The position numbers and the translations under genes were made by a program. The notes under the pieces are model-generated. The model had not been told where the DNA came from. It did not search any database and was given only the letters and a program-made list of their open reading frames with translations. A stretch of 64,000 nt of DNA from Desulfobacteraceae bacterium (GTDB taxonomy: Bacteria > Desulfobacterota > Desulfobacteria > Desulfobacterales > Desulfobacteraceae): contig JADGEQ010000002.1 of NCBI GenBank assembly GCA_016744295.1, forward strand, positions 124,001 through 188,000. The letters are read 5' to 3'. How positions within the stretch are numbered: the stretch's first letter is position 1; the number at the start of each line of letters is the position of its first letter. Positions 9,863 through 18,083 of this stretch are shown here, piece by piece.

Positions 9863-11443
9863 ATGGAACTCAGATTTTATGGAGCAGCAGGTGAGGTAAC
9901 CGGTTCAATGCATCTTCTGGACACGGGAAATGATAAGATTCTTTTTGATTGCGGTATGTTCCAGGGGAGGAGAAAGGAGAGTGCACAAAAAAATAAAATC
10001 TTTCCTTTGGATCGGTCTCAAATCACCAGCATGGTTCTGTCCCATGCCCACATTGATCATTCCGGCCGGATTCCCATGCTCACACAAAAGGATTTTTCCG
10101 GTCGAATTATCACCACCCGTCCCACAAAGGATGCCCTGAACTATATGCTTTTAGACAGCGGGCATATTCAGGAATCCGATGCCCAATACCTGAACTATAA
10201 ATCTTTGCGCTCCTTTCTCTACAACCAGGAGCAGAAAAAGAATCAGAAAAATATGACCAACAAAGAGAAAAACAGCATTAAAAAAATGTTGAAAAAAAGT
10301 CCCTATGAGCTGGATGCAATGGCAATTGCCAAGCTTCAGAAAGAGTACGGACTTGAAAGATTTTCCCCCCTCTATACCATGGAGCAGGCCCGTCAGTCCC
10401 TGGCCTATATAGATGGATACCCCTTTGGTACCTCCGTGACCATTGGAAAGGATACCACGGTGAAATTTTATGTGGCCGGTCATATTCTGGGGTCTGCTTT
10501 TTCCCTGGTCACGGTGAAACAGGCGGACAGAACCTGCAGAATTTTGTATACCGGTGATGTGGGACGGTTTGGCAAACCAATTCTAAAGGATCCCACCCTT
10601 GAATTTGATGAACAAGACCGGGATATAGATCTGTTGATCACGGAAAGCACCTATGGGGACAGGGAACATGATCCTGTTGAACATCTGGGGGACAGCTTGA
10701 AAAAGGTGCTGATCTCCACCTTTAAAAAAGGCGGGTCTGTGATTATCCCCTCCTTTGCCTATGGCCGGACCCAGGAAATTATTTATATGCTCCATGCGCT
10801 TTATGAATCGGGTCAGGTACCCAGGCAACCCATATATGTGGACAGTCCCCTGGCCACAAATATTACCACTGTGTTTGGAGAGCATCCGGAAAGTTATGAC
10901 GCTGAAACCCATAAAACCTTTTTGGAAAAAGGTCTGAATCCCTTTTATTTTGACAAGGTTAAATTTGTGGCAAGTGTTGAGGAGTCCATGCGACTGACCC
11001 GGGACGAGACTCCCCACGTGGTTATTTCCGCATCGGGAATGTGCGAGGCGGGTCGGATTCTCCATCATTTGCGGTATAAAATCCATAATCCTAAAAATAC
11101 AATTTTATTGGTGGGATATATGGCTCAGCATACCCTGGGGCGGCGTATTGAAGAGATGGGAATGGGACTTGCCAATGGAGACGCTTCTTCCCAGGCACCT
11201 CCGGAAGTGAAGATACTGGGTAAAGCCTATCCTTTAAAGGCCCGGGTTGCAAAAATAGGGGGATTCTCCGCCCATGGTGATAAACATGAGCTTGAGCGTA
11301 TCATCACAGGGTCCAACCTGAATATTAAAAAAATAGGCATTGTCCACGGGGAGATATCCCAAAGCCAGGCCTTTGAAAAACGCCTCCGGGAAAAAGGATA
11401 TGATACCTTTATTCCGGCACCCGGGGACAGGGTAACCATTTAA
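9863..11443 (+). CDS. Beta-CASP metallo-beta-lactamase-fold hydrolase (RNA-processing type)
   Basis: The ATG at 9863 is preferred because GAGG lies 5 bases upstream; an in-frame GTG at 9857 overlaps that site. About 526 residues. The metallo-beta-lactamase metal site is visible as LSHAHIDHSGRIP (HxHxDH) near residue 60. Further metal-ligand motifs include GDVGRFG, and the beta-CASP/RMMBL C-terminus shows ISASGMCEAGRILHHL and IGGFSAHGDKHELE. Bacterial members act as zinc-dependent RNA endo- or exonucleases related to CPSF73. A lysine-rich insertion (residues ~115-140) separates the first two blocks. Last gene of the run; the next gene converges from the minus strand. Confidence 0.88.
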   Translation: MELRFYGAAGEVTGSMHLLDTGNDKILFDCGMFQGRRKESAQKNKIFPLDRSQITSMVLSHAHIDHSGRIPMLTQKDFSGRIITTRPTKDALNYMLLDSGHIQESDAQYLNYKSLRSFLYNQEQKKNQKNMTNKEKNSIKKMLKKSPYELDAMAIAKLQKEYGLERFSPLYTMEQARQSLAYIDGYPFGTSVTIGKDTTVKFYVAGHILGSAFSLVTVKQADRTCRILYTGDVGRFGKPILKDPTLEFDEQDRDIDLLITESTYGDREHDPVEHLGDSLKKVLISTFKKGGSVIIPSFAYGRTQEIIYMLHALYESGQVPRQPIYVDSPLATNITTVFGEHPESYDAETHKTFLEKGLNPFYFDKVKFVASVEESMRLTRDETPHVVISASGMCEAGRILHHLRYKIHNPKNTILLVGYMAQHTLGRRIEEMGMGLANGDASSQAPPEVKILGKAYPLKARVAKIGGFSAHGDKHELERIITGSNLNIKKIGIVHGEISQSQAFEKRLREKGYDTFIPAPGDRVTI

Positions 11444-11468
11444 AATGGGTGTGCCGGATTTTTTTACA

Positions 11469-11948
11469 TTATCTTAAAATGGCAGTTCCAAACGCATTGG
11501 GCTGAACCGCCATTTTACTGCCCACGATATTTTCAATGACAAAGGGGAACCAGAGCTGTTCAATTTGGGGGCAGGCCGCAAAAAAATGGGTGGCAAATGC
11601 ACCCAGCACTTTACTGTAAAAGGGGCTTGCTTTACCCGTTTCGGCCTCTTTATTGAAATCAATGATATATTGAACCCGGGCAATTTTATTGGCAATATCC
11701 ATATTTGCTGCAATAAAAGGGGTTTTGGGTGTGTCGTTAAACAGGGCGATCATGGAAAAATCACATCCAGCATAGGCGGTTAGATATTCAGCCACTTTGG
11801 CAGGGCCCATGGTGTCTTGTCCCAGGTTGACGCATTTTTCCCGGGCAACGATAAAATTAAGATTTTTCTTTGCAACATAGTGTTCAAATCTTTCAAACAG
11901 GGGGTTTATCCCCTTTCTCTCTTTATTGAGATCGGTCAGTTTCCACAT
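11469..11948 (-). CDS. Conserved-looking protein of unknown function
   Basis: 159 residues, no family recognised. It is cytosolic by appearance: no signal peptide or membrane segment, mixed charge, several aromatics (FERFEHYVAKKNLNFIV, AYAGCDFSMIALFND, LWFPFVIENIVGSK). Three cysteines do not form a metal motif. Start supported by AGGTG 5 bases upstream. It lies 74 bp downstream of the LysR gene on the same strand and might be read through from it. The ending (KMAVQPNAFGTAILR) suggests a compact domain. Function not assigned. Confidence 0.7.
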   Translation of the reverse strand: MWKLTDLNKERKGINPLFERFEHYVAKKNLNFIVAREKCVNLGQDTMGPAKVAEYLTAYAGCDFSMIALFNDTPKTPFIAANMDIANKIARVQYIIDFNKEAETGKASPFYSKVLGAFATHFFAACPQIEQLWFPFVIENIVGSKMAVQPNAFGTAILR

Positions 11949-12022
11949 GTTTCACCTGGTCTTTTATGTTTATTCTGTATTTTTTTATTCCAGCAAGATC
12001 TGTTTTGCCATTTTCCCCCGGC

Positions 12023-12919
12023 TTAATCAACACCAAATTCAGAGGGTTTTAGCAGGCTAAGATATTCAACCAGGGCTTTGTTCTTTTTGAATGCCAGCTT
12101 TTCATTTTTTATAAAAAGATTAAAGTGATCTGCTCCGGGTTTGATCCGGGGGAAGGGGTCTATTAAAACCTTTTCTTCCAGCTCCCGTAAAACCGTATAT
12201 TTGGGGACAAATCCAATTCCCAGTCCTGCAATGGCACCGTTGATGATGCCTCTGACATGGTTGATCTGAACTACATTTTTCAGACAGGTTCGTTTTTTTT
12301 CAGGAATGGCCGTGATAAAGTTTTTCCACCATTCCAGGCGCTTGTCATTGGACAAAATGTTGATTTTCTCAAGGTCTTCAACGGATTTGATGTTGTGTTC
12401 CCCGACAAAGGTGGGGGAAGCAATGGTAATGTATTGTTCCTGGAACAGATAAATTTTTGTAAGGTTTGGCAGCAGATGCTCTTTGCAGTCAATGATCAGG
12501 TCCACCTCATCCTGAACCAGGGGGGTTTCAAGGTGGTGGGAAAAGAGAAAGTCCAGGATAATATCCGGGTTGGTATCCAGAAAGGCTTTGATATGGTTGA
12601 TCAGGATACTGGTGCCGAACTCCACGGGACTTCCGATGCGGATATGGACCCTGGCCGTTTTTTTGAAATGGGCAATATCCTGGTCTGCCCGTTCTATCTC
12701 ATAGAAAATTTTTTCACAGGAGGAAAACAGGGTGTGGCCGGCATCGGTCAGGCCAAGTTTTTTTCCCTGCCGTTTGATGAGGGGGGTATCAACGGATGTT
12801 TCTAACTTTTTGATGGCATGGCTTACCGCCGACTGGGTGACAAACAAAAGAGAGGCTGCTTTGGTAAAGTTTTTTACCTTTGCCAGGACAAAAAATGTTT
12901 TCAGATGGTAGAGGTCCAT
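12023..12919 (-). CDS. LysR family transcriptional regulator
   Basis: 298 residues, standard length. The N-terminal winged helix-turn-helix reads LYHLKTFFVLAKVKNFTKAA with the recognition region VTQSAVSHAIKKLE. A LysR substrate-binding domain follows (~90-295). It is divergent from the two aldehyde dehydrogenase genes with 129 bp between start codons, the usual arrangement for a LysR protein controlling its neighbours. A T-N11-A dyad lies 14 bp before its own start, which would fit autoregulation. Inducer unknown; an aldehyde or amino-acid intermediate is a reasonable guess. Confidence 0.93.
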   Translation of the reverse strand: MDLYHLKTFFVLAKVKNFTKAASLLFVTQSAVSHAIKKLETSVDTPLIKRQGKKLGLTDAGHTLFSSCEKIFYEIERADQDIAHFKKTARVHIRIGSPVEFGTSILINHIKAFLDTNPDIILDFLFSHHLETPLVQDEVDLIIDCKEHLLPNLTKIYLFQEQYITIASPTFVGEHNIKSVEDLEKINILSNDKRLEWWKNFITAIPEKKRTCLKNVVQINHVRGIINGAIAGLGIGFVPKYTVLRELEEKVLIDPFPRIKPGADHFNLFIKNEKLAFKKNKALVEYLSLLKPSEFGVD

Positions 12920-12933
12920 GGGTTTCCTATGTA

Positions 12934-12946
12934 TGAAAATGATTCA
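12934..12946. promoter_or_regulatory. Candidate LysR-type T-N11-A operator
   Basis: TGAA-N5-TTCA forms a perfect dyad with the T-N11-A spacing of LysR binding sites. It is placed just upstream of the LysR gene and about 100 bp upstream of the divergent aldehyde dehydrogenase. A wider ATTCAT/ATGAAT pair (12942-12969) overlaps it. Binding is inferred from position and pattern only. Confidence 0.45.
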
Positions 12947-13048
12947 TGATATTTAGAAAAATTATGAATTTTACTTTATATGACAATGGTTTATATTACA
13001 AGTAACACTTTATTCTTATAAATATGGAATTTAACAAAGGAAATTATC

Positions 13049-14599
13049 ATGGAAAAAGCAAAAATAGCTGAAATACTTCAAAGTCTTGGCATTAAAGATG
13101 TGAACAATGGGGCCACCTTCGGTGGAACCAAGGGCTGGATCGGAACCCATGGCAAGGAACTTATCAGTTACTCTCCCATAGACGGCAAGCCCATTGCAAG
13201 GGTAGCCCTTGCAGACAGACAAGCCTATGACATCCTCATGGAAAAGGCTGGAACGGCGTTTGCCTCCTTTCGAATGATGCCGGCCCCCGCAAGGGGGGAG
13301 ATGGTTCGGGACATCAGCAATCGGTTGCGGGAAAAAAAAGAGGCTCTGGGAGCACTGATTGCCCTTGAAACCGGAAAAATAAGAGCAGAGGGAGAGGGCG
13401 AGGTTCAGGAGATGATTGATATTGCCGATTTTGCCGTGGGGTTGAGCCGGCAGCTCTATGGCCTGACCATGCACAGCGAACGCCCCCTGCACAGAATGTA
13501 TGAACAATGGCATCCCCTGGGAATTGTCGGCATTATCACCGCTTTTAATTTCCCCTGTGCCGTCTGGGCATGGAATGCGTTGCTCGCAGTTGTGTGCGGG
13601 GATGCCTGTTTGTTTAAACCCAGTTCAAAAACCCCCTTGACCGCCATTGCCATCCAAAACATCATTGCACCGGTGGTTGACAAATATGGGGTGGACGGGA
13701 TCTTTAATATGATCATCGGCTCCCGGCAGGATGTGGGGGAACCCATGCTCAATGATCCCAGGATTCCCTTGATTTCCGCCACGGGAAGTACTGCCATGGG
13801 GAAAAGGGTGGGGGCCATCGTGGGAGAAAGACTGGGTCGAACCCTGCTGGAATTGGGGGGAAACAATGCCATCATCGTTACCGAGGATGCCGACATGGAC
13901 ATGGCCATCCGGGCAACCTTGTTCGGGGCCGTGGGCACCGCCGGCCAGAGATGTACCTCCACCCGGCGGATCATTGTTCAGTCCTCGGTCAGGGAACTCT
14001 TTGTATCCCGCCTGATAAATGCGTATAAACAGGTTCAGATCGGCAACCCCATGGATGAGAAAACCCTGATGGGACCCCTGATCGACGCAGGTGCCATGGC
14101 AGATATGGACCAGGCTCTCAGATCTGTTCAGGAACAGGGGGGGCAGATCCTATACGGTGGTGAGCATGCCAGTGTTAAAGGGTTTGAAGATGGCTTCTAT
14201 GTGACCCCGGCCATTGTGGCGGCCGAGAACCATTATCCCATTGTCCAGCAGGAAACCTTTGCCCCCATCCTTTATATCATTGAATACGATTCCCTGGATC
14301 AGGCGATTGAGCTGCATAATCAGGTGCCCCAGGGGCTTTCCAGTGCAATTTTTACCGGTTCCATGTATTCCCAGGAGCAGTTTCTCTCCCACAGAGGATC
14401 TGACTGCGGTATTGCCAATGTCAACATCGGGACCTCCGGGGCCGAGATCGGCGGGGCCTTTGGCGGAGAAAAAGAGACCGGCGGGGGACGGGAATCCGGA
14501 TCCGACGCCTGGAGAGTTTATATGAGACGCCAGACCAATACCATCAACTGGGGCCGGGACCTTCCCCTGGCCCAGGGCATTGAATTTAATATTAGTTAG
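13049..14599 (+). CDS. Aldehyde dehydrogenase, ALDH7 (antiquitin / alpha-aminoadipic semialdehyde dehydrogenase) type
   Basis: 516 residues. ALDH hallmarks: the cofactor-site stretch GIITAFNFPCAVWAWN, ISATGSTAMGKR, the general-base region ELGGNNAIIV, and the catalytic cysteine in FGAVGTAGQRCTSTRR. The C-terminal GIANVNIGTSGAEIGGAFGG and GGGRESGSDAW pattern is typical of ALDH7/antiquitin. Such enzymes oxidise alpha-aminoadipic semialdehyde (lysine degradation) or related aldehydes with NAD(P). It is the first gene after the LysR divergent promoter and is followed 23 bp later by a P5C dehydrogenase-like gene, so both are probably one operon. The exact substrate is inferred from family only. Confidence 0.9.
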   Translation: MEKAKIAEILQSLGIKDVNNGATFGGTKGWIGTHGKELISYSPIDGKPIARVALADRQAYDILMEKAGTAFASFRMMPAPARGEMVRDISNRLREKKEALGALIALETGKIRAEGEGEVQEMIDIADFAVGLSRQLYGLTMHSERPLHRMYEQWHPLGIVGIITAFNFPCAVWAWNALLAVVCGDACLFKPSSKTPLTAIAIQNIIAPVVDKYGVDGIFNMIIGSRQDVGEPMLNDPRIPLISATGSTAMGKRVGAIVGERLGRTLLELGGNNAIIVTEDADMDMAIRATLFGAVGTAGQRCTSTRRIIVQSSVRELFVSRLINAYKQVQIGNPMDEKTLMGPLIDAGAMADMDQALRSVQEQGGQILYGGEHASVKGFEDGFYVTPAIVAAENHYPIVQQETFAPILYIIEYDSLDQAIELHNQVPQGLSSAIFTGSMYSQEQFLSHRGSDCGIANVNIGTSGAEIGGAFGGEKETGGGRESGSDAWRVYMRRQTNTINWGRDLPLAQGIEFNIS

Positions 14600-14622
14600 A
14601 TATTATTAACGGAGAAAAACAA

Positions 14623-16251
14623 ATGAACAACTCTATATTTAAACTACCGGTTGCCTATAATGAGCCCATCAAACAATTTCTTCCCGGCAGTTCCGAAAGA
14701 AATTTTCTGGACAGGGAGCTGGCCAGACAGATGGATCTGAAGGTTGAAATTCCTTTGATCATCAACGGTCAAAAGATTCATACAAAGGACACAGGGGTTG
14801 CCAGATGTCCCCATGACCATGGTCATATCCTTGGCAATTACAGCAGGGCGTCAGAGGAACAGATTCATCTGGCAATTGATGCGGCCCTGGCGGCCAAACC
14901 GGCCTGGGAAGCCATGGCCTGGCAGGATCGGGCTGCCATTTTTCTCAAGGCTGCAGATTTGATTTCCCAAAAATATACCTATAAGATCAATGCTGCCACC
15001 ATGCTGAATCAGTCCAAAAATGCCTTCCAGGCAGAAATTGACGCCACCTGCGAATTGGTGGATTTTCTAAGATTCAATGTAAATTTCATGGAAGAGATCT
15101 ATGGCGGGCAGCCCATATCCGATAAAGGTATTTGGAACAGAACCGAATATCGTCCCCTGGAAGGCTTTGTCTTTGCCCTGACCCCTTTTAATTTTACGGC
15201 CATTGCCGGAAATCTGTGTACGGCTCCGGCCATGATGGGCAATACCATTGTGTGGAAGCCGGCTTCCACGGCTGTTCTGTCCGGCTATTATCTGATGGAA
15301 ATTTTTAAGGAAGCCGGGCTGCCCGACGGGGTGATCAATTTTATCCCCGGTCAAGGGTCAAAAACCGGTAAGATTGTCCTGTCCCATAACAACCTTGCGG
15401 GTATCCATTTTACCGGTTCCACCCGTGTGTTCCAGACCCTGTGGCAGAAAACCGGTGAAAACATCGCCCAGTATAAATCCTATCCCCGCATTGTGGGGGA
15501 GACCGGGGGCAAGGATTATATCTTCATGCACCCGTCGGCTCAGGTGGAAACTGTGGTGACCGCAGCCATCAGAGGCGCCTTTGAATATCAGGGTCAAAAA
15601 TGTTCTGCCTGTTCCAGACTCTATGTGCCCCAATCCCGATGGGATGTTTTTAAAGAACAATTGACCGCACAATTATCAGGGATTAAACCCGGGAGTGTGT
15701 TGTCATATACGCCTTTTCTGAATGCTGTCATTGACGAAAAGGCCTTTGATACCATTGACGGGTTTATCAGCCGGGCAGAGGCATCGGACAAGGCCGATGT
15801 TATTGCCGGGGGCGGCCGGGACAAGAGTTCCGGGTATTTTATCGAACCCACCGTGATTCTGGCCCGGGATCCGCTGTATGAATCCATGGTGGAGGAAATT
15901 TTCGGGCCGGTACTGACGGTTTATGTGTACGATGACACACAGATGGACGCCGCCCTGGATCTGGTGGATAATACCTGTGCCTATGCCTTGACCGGTGCTG
16001 TGTTTGCCCGGGACAGGCAGGCCATCGCCCATATGACCCAACGGTTGACCCATTCTGCCGGTAATTTTTATATCAATGACAAGCCAACCGGTGCTGTGGT
16101 GGGCCAGCAGCCCTTTGGCGGGGGACGAAAAAGCGGCACCAACGACAAGGCCGGCAGCCGGCTCAATTTGCTGCGCTGGACCTCTCCCCGGACCATTAAG
16201 GAAACCTTTGTGCCACCCGAAAGGCACGAATATCCCTTTATGGCGGAATAA
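14623..16251 (+). CDS. pruA: L-glutamate gamma-semialdehyde (1-pyrroline-5-carboxylate) dehydrogenase
   Basis: 542 residues, matching the stand-alone ALDH4A1-type P5C dehydrogenase rather than the long bifunctional PutA. The N-terminus (NEPIKQFLPGSSERNFLDREL) and FALTPFNFTAIAGNL fit the family. VGETGGKDYIF holds the general base and EYQGQKCSACSRLYVP the catalytic cysteine; GQQPFGGGRKSGTNDKAG is near the end. It oxidises glutamate semialdehyde from proline or ornithine to glutamate with NAD. RBS GGAG lies 9 bases before the ATG. No proline dehydrogenase gene is visible in the window. Pairing with the ALDH7-type gene suggests amino-acid degradation under the LysR regulator. Confidence 0.93.
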   Translation: MNNSIFKLPVAYNEPIKQFLPGSSERNFLDRELARQMDLKVEIPLIINGQKIHTKDTGVARCPHDHGHILGNYSRASEEQIHLAIDAALAAKPAWEAMAWQDRAAIFLKAADLISQKYTYKINAATMLNQSKNAFQAEIDATCELVDFLRFNVNFMEEIYGGQPISDKGIWNRTEYRPLEGFVFALTPFNFTAIAGNLCTAPAMMGNTIVWKPASTAVLSGYYLMEIFKEAGLPDGVINFIPGQGSKTGKIVLSHNNLAGIHFTGSTRVFQTLWQKTGENIAQYKSYPRIVGETGGKDYIFMHPSAQVETVVTAAIRGAFEYQGQKCSACSRLYVPQSRWDVFKEQLTAQLSGIKPGSVLSYTPFLNAVIDEKAFDTIDGFISRAEASDKADVIAGGGRDKSSGYFIEPTVILARDPLYESMVEEIFGPVLTVYVYDDTQMDAALDLVDNTCAYALTGAVFARDRQAIAHMTQRLTHSAGNFYINDKPTGAVVGQQPFGGGRKSGTNDKAGSRLNLLRWTSPRTIKETFVPPERHEYPFMAE

Positions 16252-16260
16252 CTTTTAATG

Positions 16261-16291
16261 CTAATCCCATGAAGTGATTTCGTGGGATTAG
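16261..16291 (+). terminator. Stem-loop after the P5C dehydrogenase gene
   Basis: CTAATCCCATGAA pairs with a downstream arm over 13 bp with one G-U pair and a 5-base loop, starting 9 bp after the stop codon. There is no clear T-run after it, so it may be an mRNA-stabilising or weak terminator hairpin. Confidence 0.4.
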
Positions 16292-16378
16292 TCCAAGGGA
16301 TTAAAAGAGTCAGGTTTGAGTTTTATGGAGACAGGGCGTCCTATACCTCCCAGGTCGTACCTATCTTTTTGAAGTTGG

Positions 16379-16540
16379 TTATTTGTTCTTTGAAATCACC
16401 CAGATGGCGTGGACAATTCCGGGGATATATCCCAAAAGTGTCAGAAGAATGTTGAGCCAGAAGTGTTTGCCAATGCCAACCTGCATGAAAACACCCAGGG
16501 GGGGAAGAATAATTGAGATAATAATTTTAATGAGTTCCAT
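16379..16540 (-). CDS. Pmp3/YqaE (UPF0057) family small membrane protein
   Basis: A 53-codon gene. The translation begins MELIKIIISIILPPLGVF and contains the family core GKHFWLNILLTLLGYIPGIV followed by HAIWVIS. It has two transmembrane helices: the first with the LPPLGVF motif, the second containing LGYIPG. This is the complete Pmp3/YqaE architecture, known from stress-induced plasma-membrane peptides in bacteria, yeast and plants that affect membrane potential or salt tolerance. AGGAA precedes the ATG by 6 bases. It stands alone between the convergent pruA-like gene and the divergent slyD-like gene. Confidence 0.9.
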   Translation of the reverse strand: MELIKIIISIILPPLGVFMQVGIGKHFWLNILLTLLGYIPGIVHAIWVISKNK

Positions 16541-16796
16541 ATTGGTTCCTGTAATTTATTTTTTTGATACCTTAAATTTACCTGTGTTTGTACCATTTTT
16601 TTAGGGCCTCTTAAAGAAAAACAATGAAAAGATTGGACAATCATCATTTGGGGATTACCTTATTCCCTAATTTGTTCGTCATATCCGAGTAATGGATATT
16701 ATTTTAAATTACCGGCATCCTATCGGGCAGACTGCCCGGGCATGGACCGGTTGAATATCAGGGCATGGCCGGGGCCGGTCCTGGAAGGAAAAAATC

Positions 16797-17372
16797 ATGG
16801 GTGAAATGATACAATCAGGGGATACCATTGCCGTAGACTATACGGGCAAGCACGAGGACGGAAAAGTTTTTGATACATCCGAGGGCAAAGCCCCTCTTAC
16901 ATTTACCGTTGGGACGGGAATGCTGATCAAAGGATTTGATACCGCCGTTATTGGTATGAAAAAAGGGGAATCCAAAACCGTCACCATTCCGCCGGAAGAG
17001 GGATATGGGCCGCGAAATGAAGAGGCCTTTGTGGAGGTTCCCAGGATGCATTTTCCCGAAGAGATTCCGCTGGCTGAAGGATTGCTGCTTGAGCTCCAGG
17101 ATCCCAACGGCCGTCCGGTTCCGGCCGTGGTTGCAGAGATCGGCGAAGAATCCGTAAAAATGGATATCAATCATTTTCTGGCCGGACAAACACTGATATT
17201 TGATATCACCATCAATGATACCGGCCTTACTCCCCCGGCGCAACCGGAACACAGCTGTGGTTGCGGTTCCCATGGCGAGGGTTGCGGGTCAGACTCAAAG
17301 GGCGACTGCGGGCCGGACGCAACGGGTAACTGCGCCTGTAGCTCGGACCCAAAGGGTAGCTGTGGCTGCTGA
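16797..17372 (+). CDS. slyD: FKBP-type peptidyl-prolyl isomerase, SlyD-like, with Cys-rich tail
   Basis: 191 residues. The FKBP domain starts GDTIAVDYTGKHEDGKVFDTS and continues with GTGMLIKGFDTAVIGMKKGE and PPEEGYGPRNEEA. An insert-in-flap region (~75-125) has the SlyD layout. The last ~40 residues hold nine cysteines plus His, Asp and Gly in short CGC-type clusters, as in the metal-binding tail of SlyD, which delivers nickel to hydrogenase and assists folding in the cytoplasm. GGAAGGA precedes the ATG. The gene is followed by a strong hairpin terminator. No hydrogenase gene is nearby. Confidence 0.92.
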   Translation: MGEMIQSGDTIAVDYTGKHEDGKVFDTSEGKAPLTFTVGTGMLIKGFDTAVIGMKKGESKTVTIPPEEGYGPRNEEAFVEVPRMHFPEEIPLAEGLLLELQDPNGRPVPAVVAEIGEESVKMDINHFLAGQTLIFDITINDTGLTPPAQPEHSCGCGSHGEGCGSDSKGDCGPDATGNCACSSDPKGSCGC

Positions 17373-17400
17373 TCTCTTACTAATTGTTGTTGTTTGATTT

Positions 17401-17437
17401 TTTCCCTGCCAGGGCATCCCCTGGCAGGGAAATTTTA
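17401..17437 (+). terminator. Rho-independent terminator after slyD
   Basis: CCCTGCCAGGG and CCCTGGCAGGG form a perfect 11-bp stem around a 4-base loop (CATC). It is extended by flanking TTT/AAA pairs and followed by a T-rich stretch, 29 bp after the slyD stop codon. Confidence 0.9.
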
Positions 17438-17542
17438 TTTGTGAACAGTTTTTTTGGGTCACCTAGGCGATTTCATTTTTCTTTACAAAGAGATTCTCCG
17501 TGGTTAAAGTGGGAAAAAATAAACATGGGGAGGGTGTGAAAA

Positions 17543-18064
17543 ATGAGGAGACCGTTGAAATTTCTGGAAGCACTTCCCCTGTCGATATTTCTTCTATTTC
17601 TCCGATTCTTTGATACCGCAATTGCCCAGAGCTGGAAAGCGGCTTTTATCGGAGGCAGTCTTGCCGCAGTGATAACAATTTTATACGGTTTCCATGAAAA
17701 AATGATATTCAACCGTGTCCTCCTGGGAATCAACCTCTATCTCATCAGCGGGGGGATTGCCGTTATCACACACCAATGGTGGCTGAACACTTTATACCAT
17801 GACCTCCAGGCATCGGGTATACTGGTATGGGTATTTTTTGTCGGGTTGGTTAGTCTGGGGCTAAGCCCCCGGGGGTTTATTGGCGTTGATGATCCGGATA
17901 GAAAAAAAGTTAAACAATTATCCCTATACCTATTATTGGTTTCAGCCGTTGCTTTGCTGATTTCATTTGGCTTTCGGGGCAATCGGGTGCTGTCCGAGGT
18001 GATTCCCTTTGTCATACTTTTTATCGCAGGAAGTCGGCTGAGAAGCGGTCTTACTGTAAAATAA
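17543..18064 (+). CDS. Small integral membrane protein of unknown function
   Basis: 173 residues, no family recognised. About five hydrophobic segments are visible (residues ~10-25, 33-48, 57-75, 90-105, 125-145, with a last short one near 150-165) separated by short loops. A charged loop GVDDPDRKKVKQ lies near residues 113-124. The start is preceded by GGGGAGG about 10 bases upstream. It is isolated between the slyD terminator and the convergent lipoprotein gene. It is too hydrophobic and regular to be a chance frame, but no substrate or role can be proposed. Confidence 0.65.
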   Translation: MRRPLKFLEALPLSIFLLFLRFFDTAIAQSWKAAFIGGSLAAVITILYGFHEKMIFNRVLLGINLYLISGGIAVITHQWWLNTLYHDLQASGILVWVFFVGLVSLGLSPRGFIGVDDPDRKKVKQLSLYLLLVSAVALLISFGFRGNRVLSEVIPFVILFIAGSRLRSGLTVK

Positions 18065-18083
18065 TTGGAAGCCGCAGCCCTTT

